A DNA stretch of 64,000 bases from Oceanimonas aquatica (GCF_030732065.1 NZ_JAVBHX010000001.1:1-64000), one strand, 5' to 3'. Positions 47,541 to 56,934 are shown, counted from the stretch's first letter. Notes: a model not told the origin generated them from the letters alone. A program made the numbers and translations.

Positions 47541-48249
47541 CAAGGCGCAGGCCTACGCCCGGCACAACGCCCAGGGGCTGGTGGAGCGCCACGCCGCTCT
47601 GGTGCGGCGCATCGCCCAGCATCTGCTGGCGCGCCTGCCAGACAGCGTGCTGCTGGACGATCTGATCCAGTCGGGCATGGTGGGTCTGCTGGAAGCGGCG
47701 AAAAATTTCGATGCCTCCAAGGGCGCCAGCTTCGAGACCTTTGCCGGCATTCGCATTCGCGGCGCCATGCTCGACGAAATTCGCCGGGGCGACTGGGTAC
47801 CGCGCTCGGTGCACCGCAATGGCCGCCAGATTGCCGAGGCCATGCACAGCATTCAGCGCCGGGAAGGGCGCCCGGCTCAGGATCGGGAAATTGCCGATGA
47901 GCTAGGGGTATCGCTCACGCAATATCACGCCATGCTGGCGGACGTGAACCACGGCAAGCTGCTGGAAATGGATGAATTCGAGCAGGGGGTGGAATACCAG
48001 GCGTGCCCGTCGGCACACGCGGGCAGCCCCTTTGAAGGCATGGCCAAGGACCGTTTTCAGCACGCTCTGGCCGAGGGCATTCGCAAGCTGCCGGAGCGGG
48101 AAGCCCTGGTGCTGTCGCTGTATTACGACGAAGAGCTCAACCTGCGGGAAATCGGCCAGATCCTGGAAGTGTCCGAGTCTCGTGTGAGCCAGATCCACAG
48201 TCAGGCCATGTTACGGCTTAAATCTCGCCTTAAAGACTGGCAAATTTGA
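47527..48249 (+). CDS. fliA: Flagellar sigma factor 28 (FliA)
   Basis: RNA polymerase sigma factor for late flagellar and chemotaxis genes. The 240 residues show region 2 (LLDDLIQSGMVGLLEAAKNF, FETFAGIRIRGAMLDEIR), region 3 and a region 4 helix-turn-helix (LNLREIGQILEVSESRVSQIH). It likely recognises the promoters at 13945 and 48292. Confidence 0.98.
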   Translation: MFGGNKAQAYARHNAQGLVERHAALVRRIAQHLLARLPDSVLLDDLIQSGMVGLLEAAKNFDASKGASFETFAGIRIRGAMLDEIRRGDWVPRSVHRNGRQIAEAMHSIQRREGRPAQDREIADELGVSLTQYHAMLADVNHGKLLEMDEFEQGVEYQACPSAHAGSPFEGMAKDRFQHALAEGIRKLPEREALVLSLYYDEELNLREIGQILEVSESRVSQIHSQAMLRLKSRLKDWQI

Positions 48250-48291
48250 TTTGTGACAACAAGTTAAGTGGAATAAACGACATATTCTCGC

Positions 48292-48318
48292 TCAAGAAGC
48301 CGGAATTTCTGCCGACTA
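48292..48318 (+). promoter_or_regulatory. Candidate sigma-28 promoter of the cheY operon
   Basis: TCAAGAAG, 11-base spacer, GCCGACTA. The -10 box fits GCCGATAA well, while the -35 box is weaker. It lies about 65 bases before cheY and just after fliA. Confidence 0.65.
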
Positions 48319-48381
48319 GTTAACAGTGGGCATCTCTTACATGTTCAGCGGCTGTTGGTTCAGCAGAACAGGAGGAATGGG

Positions 48382-48765
48382 TTGGACAAGAACATGAAAA
48401 TCCTCATCGTGGATGATTTTTCCACCATGCGCAGGATTATAAAAAATTTGCTCAGGGATCTGGGCTTTAACAATACGCACGAGGCGGATGATGGTCTGAC
48501 GGCCCTGCCCATGCTCAAGAACGGCGACTTCGACTTTGTGGTGACCGACTGGAACATGCCGGGCATGCAGGGCATCGACCTGCTCAAGGCCATTCGCGCG
48601 GACGACAAGCTCAAGCACCTGCCGGTGCTGATGGTCACCGCCGAAGCCAAGCGCGAGCAGATCATCACCGCCGCCCAGGCGGGGGTAAACGGCTATGTGG
48701 TCAAGCCCTTTACCGCCGGTACCCTCAAGGAAAAACTCGAGAAGGTTTTCGAGCGCATCGGATAA
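48382..48765 (+). CDS. cheY: Chemotaxis response regulator CheY
   Basis: Phosphorylated by CheA; CheY-P binds FliM to change rotation. The receiver of about 127 residues has D56 in VVTDWNMPG, acidic pair DD at 11-12, the Thr in MVTAEAK and Lys in VVKPFTAG. I choose the TTG at 48382 as start ([13 protein letters not shown]) because AGGAGG lies six bases upstream; the ATG at 48394 is 18 bases from it. Vibrio CheY has a similar [12 protein letters not shown] opening. Confidence 0.97.
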   Translation: MDKNMKILIVDDFSTMRRIIKNLLRDLGFNNTHEADDGLTALPMLKNGDFDFVVTDWNMPGMQGIDLLKAIRADDKLKHLPVLMVTAEAKREQIITAAQAGVNGYVVKPFTAGTLKEKLEKVFERIG

Positions 48766-48774
48766 AGGCCTCAC

Positions 48775-49536
48775 ATGACACAACCACAAGGACTGATCAG
48801 TCTGGAACAGGCTCGCGAGCTGGTGGCCCTGCTGGAGCAGGGAGATCAGGCCGGGGCCGATCGCTTTATGACCGACGTCTGCATGCCCCACGCCGATGCC
48901 CTGCTGGATCAGGTAGGGCAGCTGACCCGTCAGCTGCACGACGCGCTGCAGGAGTTTCGCAACGATCCTCGTCTGCCTCAGCTGGCCGAGACCGACATTC
49001 CCGATGCCCGCGAGCGCCTGAACTACGTCATCGACATGACCGACAAGGCCGCCAACCGCACCATGGATGCGGTGGAAGCCAGCCTGCCCATCGCCGACCG
49101 CCTGAATGATCGCATTCAGCAGGTGATGCCGGGCTGGCGCGGGCTGATGCAACGGCAGCTGGAGCTTAACAAGTTCAAGGAACTTTGCTACCAGCTCGAT
49201 GATTTTCTCAAGGATTCCGAGCAGGATGCCGACCGGCTGCGCCAGTTGCTGACCGAGATCCTGATGGCCCAGGATTACCAGGACCTGACCGGTCAGGTGA
49301 TTCGCCGTGTGATCAAGCTGGTGCAGGAAGTGGAAGCCAAGCTGGTGGACATTCTGTCGGTATTCGGTCGCCTCACCGGCGAGCAGCTGCACACCGGGAA
49401 CCGGTCCGAGCCTCCGGCCGCCAGGGCGGTCGAGGCCACCGAGGCCGAGGGCCCCATCATCAACAAGGAACAGCGTGATGACGTGGTCTCGGATCAGGAT
49501 GAAGTGGACGATCTGCTGTCCAGTCTGGGATTTTAA
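48775..49536 (+). CDS. cheZ: CheY-P phosphatase CheZ
   Basis: Dephosphorylates CheY-P. The 253 residues form a long helical hairpin with the catalytic pair D170 and Q174 in QDLTGQVIRRV, and a C-terminal CheY-binding helix DEVDDLLSSLGF. Lies ten bases after cheY. Confidence 0.97.
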   Translation: MTQPQGLISLEQARELVALLEQGDQAGADRFMTDVCMPHADALLDQVGQLTRQLHDALQEFRNDPRLPQLAETDIPDARERLNYVIDMTDKAANRTMDAVEASLPIADRLNDRIQQVMPGWRGLMQRQLELNKFKELCYQLDDFLKDSEQDADRLRQLLTEILMAQDYQDLTGQVIRRVIKLVQEVEAKLVDILSVFGRLTGEQLHTGNRSEPPAARAVEATEAEGPIINKEQRDDVVSDQDEVDDLLSSLGF

Positions 49537-49545
49537 GGAGCAAGC

Positions 49546-51588
49546 ATGGGCTTTGAGGTAGATGAAGATATTCTGCAGGATTTTCTGGTGGAAGCATCGG
49601 AAATTCTGGAGCAGCTGTCGGAACAACTGGTGACCCTGGAGCGTCAGCCCGACGACAAGGATCTGCTGAACGCCATTTTCCGCGGCTTTCACACCGTCAA
49701 GGGCGGTGCCGGCTTTTTGTCGCTGACCGCCCTGGTGGACACCTGCCACAAGGCCGAGAATGTGTTCGACATTCTGCGCACCGGCCAGCGCCGGGTCACC
49801 TCCGAGCTGATGGACGTGATCCTGCGGGCGCTGGATACGGTGAACGCCATGTTTGCGGAAATTCAGAACCGCCAGGAACCGACCCCCGCCGATCCGGCGC
49901 TGCTGGAAGAGCTGGGCTTTTATTGCCGGCCCGAGCAGGAAGACGAAACACCGCCGGTACAGTCGGCCGAGCCGGTGGCGGAAGCGCCCGCCGTGGATGA
50001 CTCTATCGAGTCTCTCAACGAGCAGGAATACCAGCAAATGCTGGGCGAGCTTGAGGGCGAACAGAGCGCCGGCGACAGCGACGACATTACCGACGACGAA
50101 TTTGAAGCCCTGCTGGATCAGCTGCACGGTGCCGGCCAGCACGGCGGTGTGCCGCAAACGGCGTCCGAATCTGCCCCCAAGTCCGAGGCAAGCCCCGGCG
50201 GCAAGGATGACGATGAGCTGATTGACGACGGCGAATTTGAAGCCCTGCTGGATCAGCTGCACGGTGCCGGCAAGGGCCCCACCGCCACGCCGGCCCCGGG
50301 CGGCGCCGTGCCTACCGGCGCCAAACAGCCTGAAGCCAAGCCCGAGGCGCCCGTTGCGGCGGCCAAACCCGCCGCCAAGGCAGAAGCCGCCAAACCGGCC
50401 GCCCATCAGCCGCCGCCCGCGGATACCACGGTGCGGGTGGACACCCGTACCCTCGACAGCATCATGAACATGGTGGGCGAGCTGGTGCTGGTGCGTAACC
50501 GTCTGCTCAGCCTGCAGTCCGGTCACGAGAACGAGGAGATCACCAAGGCGGTGACCAACCTCGACGCGGTGACCGGCGATCTGCAGGGTGAGGTAATGAA
50601 AACCCGCATGCAGCCCATCAAGAAGGTGTTTGGTCGTTTTCCCCGTGTGGTGCGGGACATCGCCCGCAACATGAAAAAGGAAATCGAACTGGAGATGGTG
50701 GGTGAAGATACCGACCTCGACAAAAACCTGGTGGAAGCCCTGGCCGATCCCCTGGTGCACCTGGTGCGCAATTCCTGTGATCACGGTATTGAATCGCCCG
50801 AAGAGCGGGAAGCCGCCGGCAAGCCGCGCAAGGGCGTGATAAGGCTGACCGCGTCTCAGGAAGGGGATCATATTCTGCTCGGTATCGAGGACGACGGCGC
50901 CGGCATGGATCCGGAAAAGCTCAAGAGCATCGCCATCAAGCGCGGCATTCTCGACGCCGACGGCGCCGCCCGCATGAGTGACAACGAGGCCTACAACCTG
51001 ATTTTTGCCCCCGGCTTTTCCACCAAGGTGGAGATCACCGACGTGTCCGGCCGGGGTGTGGGCATGGATGTGGTCAAGACCGGCATCAGCTCGGTGAACG
51101 GCTCCATCGTGATCGACTCGGAAAAAGGCAAGGGCACCAAGCTGCAGATCAAGGTGCCGCTGACCCTGGCGATCCTGCCCACCCTGATGGTGGTGGTGGG
51201 AGAGCAGACCTTTGCCCTGCCGTTGACCAACGTCAACGAAATTTTCCACCTGGATCTGACCAAGACCAGCATGGTCGACGGCCAGCTCACCGTGGTGGTA
51301 CGCAACAGGGCCATTCCGCTGTTCTACCTGCAGGACTGGCTGCTGCGCGGCGGCAAGCGCGAGCGCAAGGCCCATGGCCATGTGGTGATCGTGATGATCG
51401 GCAACCAGCAGGTGGGTTTTGTGGTGGACGGCCTGATCGGCCAGGAAGAAGTGGTGATCAAACCTCTGGATCAGTTGCTGCATGGCACGCCCGGCATGGC
51501 CGGCGCCACCATTACCAGCGACGGCGGCATCGCCCTGATCCTCGACATTGCCGGCCTGATCAAGGCCTACGCGCGTCGTTACGCCTGA
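49546..51588 (+). CDS. cheA: Chemotaxis histidine kinase CheA
   Basis: Receptor-coupled kinase that phosphorylates CheY and CheB. Its 680 residues include an Hpt domain with H49 in [14 protein letters not shown], a long acidic, Pro/Ala-rich linker (about 130-300), dimerisation P3, an ATPase P4 ([31 protein letters not shown]) and a CheW-like P5. No globular P2 is evident. The linker instead carries two copies of [13 protein letters not shown] (residues about 185-197 and 230-242), encoded by an exact 39-base duplication (50098-50136, 50233-50271). In Vibrio the equivalent linker segment is used for polar localisation through ParP/ParC. Confidence 0.97.
   Translation: MGFEVDEDILQDFLVEASEILEQLSEQLVTLERQPDDKDLLNAIFRGFHTVKGGAGFLSLTALVDTCHKAENVFDILRTGQRRVTSELMDVILRALDTVNAMFAEIQNRQEPTPADPALLEELGFYCRPEQEDETPPVQSAEPVAEAPAVDDSIESLNEQEYQQMLGELEGEQSAGDSDDITDDEFEALLDQLHGAGQHGGVPQTASESAPKSEASPGGKDDDELIDDGEFEALLDQLHGAGKGPTATPAPGGAVPTGAKQPEAKPEAPVAAAKPAAKAEAAKPAAHQPPPADTTVRVDTRTLDSIMNMVGELVLVRNRLLSLQSGHENEEITKAVTNLDAVTGDLQGEVMKTRMQPIKKVFGRFPRVVRDIARNMKKEIELEMVGEDTDLDKNLVEALADPLVHLVRNSCDHGIESPEEREAAGKPRKGVIRLTASQEGDHILLGIEDDGAGMDPEKLKSIAIKRGILDADGAARMSDNEAYNLIFAPGFSTKVEITDVSGRGVGMDVVKTGISSVNGSIVIDSEKGKGTKLQIKVPLTLAILPTLMVVVGEQTFALPLTNVNEIFHLDLTKTSMVDGQLTVVVRNRAIPLFYLQDWLLRGGKRERKAHGHVVIVMIGNQQVGFVVDGLIGQEEVVIKPLDQLLHGTPGMAGATITSDGGIALILDIAGLIKAYARRYA
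50098..50271 (+). repeat. In-frame 39-bp direct repeat inside cheA
   Basis: Two identical 39-base copies, starts 135 bases apart and therefore in frame, each coding [13 protein letters not shown]. The exact identity at DNA level suggests a recent duplication or gene conversion within cheA. Confidence 0.9.
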
Positions 51589-51616
51589 CGCCATAACAGG
51601 GAGCACGACAACAATA

Positions 51617-52759
51617 ATGACTATTCGGGTTTTGGTGGTCGACGATTCCAGCTTTTTCCGCCGGCGGGTGAGCGAGATCCTGGCACAGGATCCCCTGCTG
51701 GAGGTGATCGATACCGCCGCCAACGGTCGTGAAGCGGTGGAAAAGGTGAAAACGCTGCGGCCGGACGTGATCACGATGGACATCGAAATGCCGGTGATGG
51801 ACGGCATTTCCGCGGTGCGCGAGATCATGAAGGCCACGCCCACGCCGGTGCTGATGTTTTCCTCCCTCACCCACGAAGGTGCCCGGGCCACCCTGGAAGC
51901 GCTGGAAGCGGGGGCCATGGACTTTCTGCCCAAGCGCTTTGAAGACATTGCCCGCAGCAAGGAAGAAGCCATCGCCCAGCTGCAGCAGCGGGTGCGGGCC
52001 ATTGCCCGGCGCCGCCCGCGGGCGGTAAGCCCGCGTCCGGCGCCGGCATCGTCGTCGCTTTCCGCGCGCTCCGCACCGGCCCGCAGCCCGGCCATGAGCC
52101 GGTTCAGCCGGCACGAGCCGGCGGCGGCACAACCGGCCGTGCAGGCGGCCCCCGAGCGGCGCAGTCTGCCCCGGCGCAGCGGCAAGAGCTATCAGTTGCT
52201 GGCCATCGGCACCTCCACCGGCGGCCCGGTGGCGCTGCAGGCGGTACTTACCCGGCTGCCGGCCAACTTTCCGCATCCGATTGTGCTGGTACAGCATATG
52301 CCGGGGACCTTTACCACCGCCTTTGCCGCCCGGCTCGACGGCTTGTGCCAGATTCGGGTGAAGGAAGCGGAAGACGGCGACGTGCTGCGCCCGGGTCATG
52401 CCTACCTGGCCCCCGGCGGCCGGCAGATGATGTTTGAAGGCCGGCCCGGCGCGGCCCGGCTGCGCATTCTCGACGGCAACGACAAGGTCAACTACAAGCC
52501 CTGTGTCGACATTACCTTTGCCTCTGCCGCCAAGATTTACGGCGGCAAGGTGCTGGCGGTGGTGCTCACCGGCATGGGGGCCGACGGTCGCGACGGCGCC
52601 CGCCTGCTGAAAGAGCAGGGCGCCAGTATCTGGGCGCAGGACGAGGACACCTGTGTGGTCTACGGCATGCCTCAGGCGGTGGCCAAGGCCGGTATTGCCT
52701 CCGAGTCGCTGCCGCTGCCGCTGATCGGCGAGGCCATCGTCAACGAAATGGCGGGCTGA
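51617..52759 (+). CDS. cheB: Chemoreceptor methylesterase CheB
   Basis: Demethylates and deamidates receptors when phosphorylated. The 380 residues have a receiver with D55 in [13 protein letters not shown], an Arg/Pro/Ala-rich linker (about 130-185), and the catalytic domain with Ser in [11 protein letters not shown], His in [11 protein letters not shown], and Asp in [10 protein letters not shown]. No cheR is in this window. Confidence 0.96.
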   Translation: MTIRVLVVDDSSFFRRRVSEILAQDPLLEVIDTAANGREAVEKVKTLRPDVITMDIEMPVMDGISAVREIMKATPTPVLMFSSLTHEGARATLEALEAGAMDFLPKRFEDIARSKEEAIAQLQQRVRAIARRRPRAVSPRPAPASSSLSARSAPARSPAMSRFSRHEPAAAQPAVQAAPERRSLPRRSGKSYQLLAIGTSTGGPVALQAVLTRLPANFPHPIVLVQHMPGTFTTAFAARLDGLCQIRVKEAEDGDVLRPGHAYLAPGGRQMMFEGRPGAARLRILDGNDKVNYKPCVDITFASAAKIYGGKVLAVVLTGMGADGRDGARLLKEQGASIWAQDEDTCVVYGMPQAVAKAGIASESLPLPLIGEAIVNEMAG

Positions 52760-52760
52760 C

Positions 52761-53504
52761 ATGGCACTGACCGGCCTGTTGCTCGCCCTTGCCTGCATTG
52801 CCCTGGCCCAGTGGTGGCACGGCGGTGAGCTGTCGGTACTGCTGGACGGCCCGGCCCTGCTGATCGTGCTGGGCGGCAGCCTGGGCGCGGTCTGGCTGCA
52901 GACGCCCTGGTTTCAGTTTCGCGCCGCCATTCGCGCGCTGGGTGCGCTGTTTACGCAGCGGGTCTGGCCCTTTCAGGAGCAGTGTACCCGCCTGTTGCGC
53001 TGGTCTCACGAGGCGCGTCAGGGCGGGTTCCTGGCGCTGGAGGGGCGGCTGCACAGCGATCAGCTCGACGGCTTTACCCGCCAGGGGCTGCAATGGCTGG
53101 TGGACGGCACCGAGCCGCAGATGATGGAACAGTTGCTCGACAACGAGCTGGCGCGCATCGAGGAGCAGAAAGAGCTGGAAGCCCGGGTGTTTGAAGCCAT
53201 GGGCGGCTACAGCCCCACCATCGGCATTATCGGCGCCGTGCTGGGGCTGATCCAGGCCATGTCGCACCTGGACGATCCGGCCCGGCTGGGCAGCGGCATT
53301 GCCGTCGCCTTTGTCGCTACCCTCTATGGTGTGGGGCTGGCCAACCTGTTGCTGTTGCCCCTGGCCAACCGGCTCAGGGCCATTTACCGGCTGGAGCTGC
53401 GTTACCGCGAGCTCACCGCCATCGGCCTGCTGGCCATCGCCCGGGGCGAAGGCAGCCTGTCGGTCAGCCGGCAGCTGGGGCAGTTTCAGGGAGGCCGGCA
53501 ATGA
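52761..53504 (+). CDS. motC: Flagellar motor stator protein MotC (MotA-like)
   Basis: Proton-channel stator A-subunit of the second stator type known from Pseudomonas. The 247 residues have four hydrophobic segments, the long cytoplasmic loop with charged torque residues, and GGYSPTIGIIGAVLGLIQAM followed by GSGIAVAFVATLYGVGLANL, typical of MotA/PomA. It starts one base after the cheB stop and overlaps motD. Confidence 0.94.
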   Translation: MALTGLLLALACIALAQWWHGGELSVLLDGPALLIVLGGSLGAVWLQTPWFQFRAAIRALGALFTQRVWPFQEQCTRLLRWSHEARQGGFLALEGRLHSDQLDGFTRQGLQWLVDGTEPQMMEQLLDNELARIEEQKELEARVFEAMGGYSPTIGIIGAVLGLIQAMSHLDDPARLGSGIAVAFVATLYGVGLANLLLLPLANRLRAIYRLELRYRELTAIGLLAIARGEGSLSVSRQLGQFQGGRQ

Positions 53505-54343
53505 GGCGGCGTTCGCTGGTGCCCGCGCACCACGACCAGCACACCGAGCGCTGGCTGGTGTCCTACGCCGATTACATGACACTGGCGTTTGCGCTGTTTG
53601 TGATGCTGTACGCGGTGCATGCCTCGCGCAGCGAACTGCGCCAGCCGGTGGTGGAAGGGGTGCAGCAGGCGCTGGGACAACTGGGCATGCACCCCGACAG
53701 GCAAGGCGCCCTGAAGCGTCAGGGCCAGCCGGCGCTGCCGGTAAGCGAGCAGCCGGCGGCGACTTTCTCCGCCAACCGCCTGCATGAATTTCGTCTGGGC
53801 CTCGGTGATCGGCTGGCGCCGCTCACCGAGCGCGGGCTCGCCAGCATAGAGCTGGGGGAGGAAGAGCTGGTGCTGACTCTGGACGGCAGCCTGCTGTTTG
53901 CCGAGGGCAGCGCCCTGCTCGGGGCCAACAGCGAGGCGGTGTTTGCGGCCCTGCTGCCGCTGCTTGCGCAGGATACCCATTTTTTGCGGGTGCGCGGCTT
54001 TGCCGACAATATCGCGGTGAGCAACGAATTGTATGTGTCCAACTGGCAGCTTTCCGCCGAGCGCGCCCGGGTGGTGCTGGAGCGGCTGGCAGAGGGCGGC
54101 GTGGCTCCCCAGCGGCTGGTGCTGGAAGCTTATGGCCAGTACCGGCCCGCTTCGCGGAGCAGGGGAGACGACAGTCGGTCGCTGAACCGGCGGGTGGAGA
54201 TTGCGGTTTCCAGCCGGCGCTGGCAGCCACCCGAGGTGTCGGCGCCGGCCCGCACTCTGCCGCCGGACGAGAACGGCGGCCTTAACGTGTATGAGCTGCC
54301 GGGTGGCGGCATTCGCATTACCAACGACAGGATGAGCCCGTGA
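53501..54343 (+). CDS. motD: Flagellar motor stator protein MotD (MotB-like)
   Basis: Stator B-subunit anchored to peptidoglycan. The 280 residues have one membrane span with the essential Asp at D24 in SYADYMTLAFALFVMLY, and a C-terminal OmpA-like domain (VRGFADNIAVSN, NWQLSAERARVVLERL, SLNRRVEIAV). Overlaps parC by four bases. Confidence 0.94.
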   Translation: MRRRSLVPAHHDQHTERWLVSYADYMTLAFALFVMLYAVHASRSELRQPVVEGVQQALGQLGMHPDRQGALKRQGQPALPVSEQPAATFSANRLHEFRLGLGDRLAPLTERGLASIELGEEELVLTLDGSLLFAEGSALLGANSEAVFAALLPLLAQDTHFLRVRGFADNIAVSNELYVSNWQLSAERARVVLERLAEGGVAPQRLVLEAYGQYRPASRSRGDDSRSLNRRVEIAVSSRRWQPPEVSAPARTLPPDENGGLNVYELPGGGIRITNDRMSP

Positions 54344-55125
54344 TAGTCTGGACAGTAGCAAATCAGAAAGGCGGCGTGGGCAAAACCACCAGCGTGGTGG
54401 CGCTGGCCGGGCTGCTGGCGCAGCGCAACAAGCGGGTACTGCTGATCGACACCGATCCCCACGGCTCGCTCACCGCCTATCTGGATTACAACTCCGATAC
54501 CCTGGCCGGCACCCTGTTTGATCTGTTTCAGACCCCCGGCGCCGGCCGTGCCGAGTTCGACAGCGTGGCGCTGACCACCCGTTTTGACGGCATTACCCTG
54601 CTGCCGGCATCCATTTCCCTGGCTACCCTGGAGCGTACCTCCAGTACCCGGGAAGGCATGGGGCTGGTGCTGAAGCGCTTGCTGGCGGAAGTCAAAGACC
54701 AATTCGATGTGGCCATCATCGACTGCCCGCCGGTGCTGGGGGTGATGATGGTCAATGCCCTTGCCGCCTGTGACCGCATTCTGGTGCCGGTGCAGACGGA
54801 ATTTCTGGCGCTCAAGGGGCTGGAGCGCATGGTCAGTACCTTCAGCCTGATGCACAAGGCCCGCAAGAACGGATTTAATTACACCGTCGTGCCGACCATG
54901 TATGATCAGCGCACCCGGGCCTCGGTACAGAGCCTCGACAGCCTGAAAGACCAATACGGCGACCGGGTGTGGCCAGCGGTGATCCCGGTGGACACCAAGT
55001 TTCGTGACGCCAGTCTGCGCCACGAGCCGCCATCCTATTTTGCCAAGGGCAGCCGGGGCGTGTATGCCTACCAGACCCTGCTGCGCTATTTGTGGCGTCT
55101 CGACGGAGGAGACCAGCCATTATGA
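54340..55125 (+). CDS. parC: ParA-like ATPase ParC for polar chemotaxis arrays
   Basis: Walker-type ATPase that recruits chemotaxis arrays to the old pole in Vibrio and Pseudomonas. The 261 residues have ANQKGGVGKTTSVVALAGLL near 7-26, LLIDTDPHGSLTAYL and IIDCPPVLGVMMVNAL. It starts at GTG inside the motD stop. It sits next to parP, as in other polar flagellates, so a chromosome- or plasmid-partition role is unlikely. The name parC here is not the topoisomerase subunit. Confidence 0.9.
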   Translation: MIVWTVANQKGGVGKTTSVVALAGLLAQRNKRVLLIDTDPHGSLTAYLDYNSDTLAGTLFDLFQTPGAGRAEFDSVALTTRFDGITLLPASISLATLERTSSTREGMGLVLKRLLAEVKDQFDVAIIDCPPVLGVMMVNALAACDRILVPVQTEFLALKGLERMVSTFSLMHKARKNGFNYTVVPTMYDQRTRASVQSLDSLKDQYGDRVWPAVIPVDTKFRDASLRHEPPSYFAKGSRGVYAYQTLLRYLWRLDGGDQPL

Positions 55126-55922
55126 ATCAACGTCAGTTTGCGGCTCTCGACGACTATTTTGATGCCCTGCTGGAAGATCCGGCGCCGCAGCCGGCGGCCG
55201 AGCCCGAACGGCCGGCCGTGGCCTATGCGGATCCCGAGGAAGAGGAGCGCCGCCGGGCACTTGAATCCCTGCTGGCCACCGTGGCCGAGCTGAAGGAAGA
55301 AGAAGCCGCCGCGGTGGAGCCGGAGGTAATGGCAAGGCCGGCGCCGCTTGCCGAGCCGGTGATAAAGGCGACGCCAAAGGTCAGTACCCCCGAGGTGGTG
55401 CCCGAGATCCAGGCTGACACGCAGGTTGAGCCTCAGGTTGAAACACAGGTCAGTGCCGAGCCGGCCTGGCGCAACATGGACACCGAGCCACGCTTTCAGG
55501 CGCTGTTTTTCGAGGTGGCGGGCATGACCTTTGCGGTGCCACTCACCCATCTGGGGGGCATTTATCAGATATCCAAGCTGACCAGCCTGTTCGGCAAGCC
55601 GGCCTGGTTTGCCGGCATCATGACCGAGCGGGAACGGCAGCTCAGTGTGGTGGACACGGCGCGCTGGGCCATGCCCGGCCATACCCAGGACGAGGAATAC
55701 CAGTATGTGGTGACCCTGGGGGAGAGCCACTGGGGGCTGTCGTGCCACCAGCTCAAGGGCACTGCCCAGCTTACCCGGGAGCAGGTGAAATGGCGTACCA
55801 CGCCCGGCTCACGCCCCTGGCTGGCGGGCATGGTAAAAGAAAAAATGTGCGCTCTGCTGCACGTTGATGCATTGATTGCATTGCTGGAGCAGGGCAAAAA
55901 TATCGACGGACAACGGGTCTGA
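55122..55922 (+). CDS. parP: CheW-like polar array protein ParP
   Basis: Links ParC to CheA and integrates into receptor arrays in Vibrio. The 266 residues comprise a long acidic/Pro-rich N-terminal part (to about 125) that opens QFAALDDYFDALLEDP, and a C-terminal CheW-like domain (RFQALFFEVAGMTFAVPLTHL, ISKLTSLFGKPAWFAGIMTE). Start ATG at 55122 follows GGAGGAGA. Four-base overlap with parC. Confidence 0.9.
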   Translation: MNQRQFAALDDYFDALLEDPAPQPAAEPERPAVAYADPEEEERRRALESLLATVAELKEEEAAAVEPEVMARPAPLAEPVIKATPKVSTPEVVPEIQADTQVEPQVETQVSAEPAWRNMDTEPRFQALFFEVAGMTFAVPLTHLGGIYQISKLTSLFGKPAWFAGIMTERERQLSVVDTARWAMPGHTQDEEYQYVVTLGESHWGLSCHQLKGTAQLTREQVKWRTTPGSRPWLAGMVKEKMCALLHVDALIALLEQGKNIDGQRV

Positions 55923-55941
55923 GAGACATAAGGGTGAGTGT

Positions 55942-56430
55942 ATGAGCAATCATCGCAATGTAGCGGAAAATCTGGCTGAAGACGAAGTGTTGCAGTGGGT
56001 GACCTTTCGCCTCGACAACGAAACCTATGGCATCAACGTGATGCAGGTGCAGGAGGTACTGCGCTACAGCGATATTGCCCCGGTACCCGGTGCCCCGGAC
56101 TATGTGCTGGGCATCATCAACCTGCGTGGCAACGTGGTGACCGTGCTCGACACCCGGCTGCGTTTTGGCCTGCATCCCGCCGAGGTCAGTGACAACACCC
56201 GTATCGTCATTATCGAAGCGGAAAAGCAGGTCATCGGCATTCTGGTGGACAGCGTGGCCGAGGTGGTTTACCTCAAGTCGTCGGAAATCGAGAGTGCGCC
56301 CAATGTGGGCACCAGCGAAAGTGCGCGTTTCATTCAGGGCGTGTGCAACCGGGAAAGCGAGCTGCTGATCCTGGTGGATCTCGACAAGCTGTTGTCCGAC
56401 GACGAGTGGGAAGAGCTGAGCCAGCTCTGA
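55942..56430 (+). CDS. cheW: Chemotaxis coupling protein CheW
   Basis: Couples CheA to chemoreceptors. The 162 residues show the classic VTFRLDNETYGINVMQVQEV, YVLGIINLRGNVVTVLDTR and GILVDSVAEVVYL stretches. Start at 55942 after TAAGGGTG. The stop overlaps the next start (TGATG). Confidence 0.96.
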   Translation: MSNHRNVAENLAEDEVLQWVTFRLDNETYGINVMQVQEVLRYSDIAPVPGAPDYVLGIINLRGNVVTVLDTRLRFGLHPAEVSDNTRIVIIEAEKQVIGILVDSVAEVVYLKSSEIESAPNVGTSESARFIQGVCNRESELLILVDLDKLLSDDEWEELSQL

Positions 56431-56834
56431 TGATCGGCGAAACCGCACTGATCCTGGCGGTGCTGGCACTGGTCCTGGCCATGGCCGCCATGGGCATTGC
56501 CTGGATGATGTGGCGCCGCAGCCAGCGCAAGCTGGAGGCCATGAGCACCCTGATGCGCGAACTGGCCCGCAGCCGTGACAGCTACCGCAAACAGCTCGAA
56601 GAGCTGCAGGCAGCCAACATTGGCCTGGGCAAAAAACTCACCGAGCTGGGCCGCCAGCAGGTGAGTCTGCGCGAGCAACAGCAGGAGCTGGCGCTCAAGG
56701 ATCCCCAGAGCAAGCTCTACAGCCGCGCCGCCCGCATGGTACAGCTGGGCGCCGACATCGAGGAGATCATGGCCGAGTGCGAAATGCCCCGGGCCGAAGC
56801 CGAGCTGCTGCTGTCGCTGCACCGGCAACGGTAA
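56430..56834 (+). CDS. DUF2802 membrane-anchored protein
   Basis: A 134-residue protein with an N-terminal membrane span (ILAVLALVLAMAAMGIAWMMW, about 7-27), a coiled-coil segment (SYRKQLEELQAANIGLGKKL) and a helical C-terminus (GADIEEIMAECEMPRAEAELL). Members are commonly found directly after cheW in Pseudomonas and Vibrio chemotaxis operons. Function unknown; the location suggests a link to chemotaxis or motility. Its ATG overlaps the cheW stop. Confidence 0.88.
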   Translation: MIGETALILAVLALVLAMAAMGIAWMMWRRSQRKLEAMSTLMRELARSRDSYRKQLEELQAANIGLGKKLTELGRQQVSLREQQQELALKDPQSKLYSRAARMVQLGADIEEIMAECEMPRAEAELLLSLHRQR

Positions 56835-56839
56835 CCCCT

Positions 56840-56934
56840 GGAGCGCAGGCTGCCAGCCTGCATTAGCGTCCGCTAGGGCGCTTTTTGCAGGGTTGCCGCT
56901 TCGCGCCAAGTTGCGGGCAAGCTGCCCGCGCTCC
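56840..56934. repeat. BIME/MITE-like palindromic element with inverted ends
   Basis: Ends GGAGCGC (56840) and GCGCTCC (56928) are inverted repeats. Inside are two strong hairpins, GCAGGCT-gcc-AGCCTGC (56845-56861) and GCGGGCA-agc-TGCCCGC (56913-56929). Confidence 0.7.
56865..56886 (+). terminator. Terminator of the chemotaxis operon
   Basis: AGCGTC / GGCGCT arms (one G-T pair) followed by TTTTG, about 30 bases after the DUF2802 gene. Confidence 0.6.

Noticed and set aside
48337-52185. Very long antisense open frame (1282 codons) opposite cheY, cheZ, cheA and cheB
   Set aside because: It mirrors GC-rich codon bias of the real genes, is low-complexity and His/Gln/Gly-rich, has no domain or ribosome site, and covers four well-supported genes.
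54340-55125. Chromosome or plasmid partition ParA
   Set aside because: No ParB or parS-like sites nearby, and the position next to the CheW-like ParP inside a chemotaxis operon points to array positioning.
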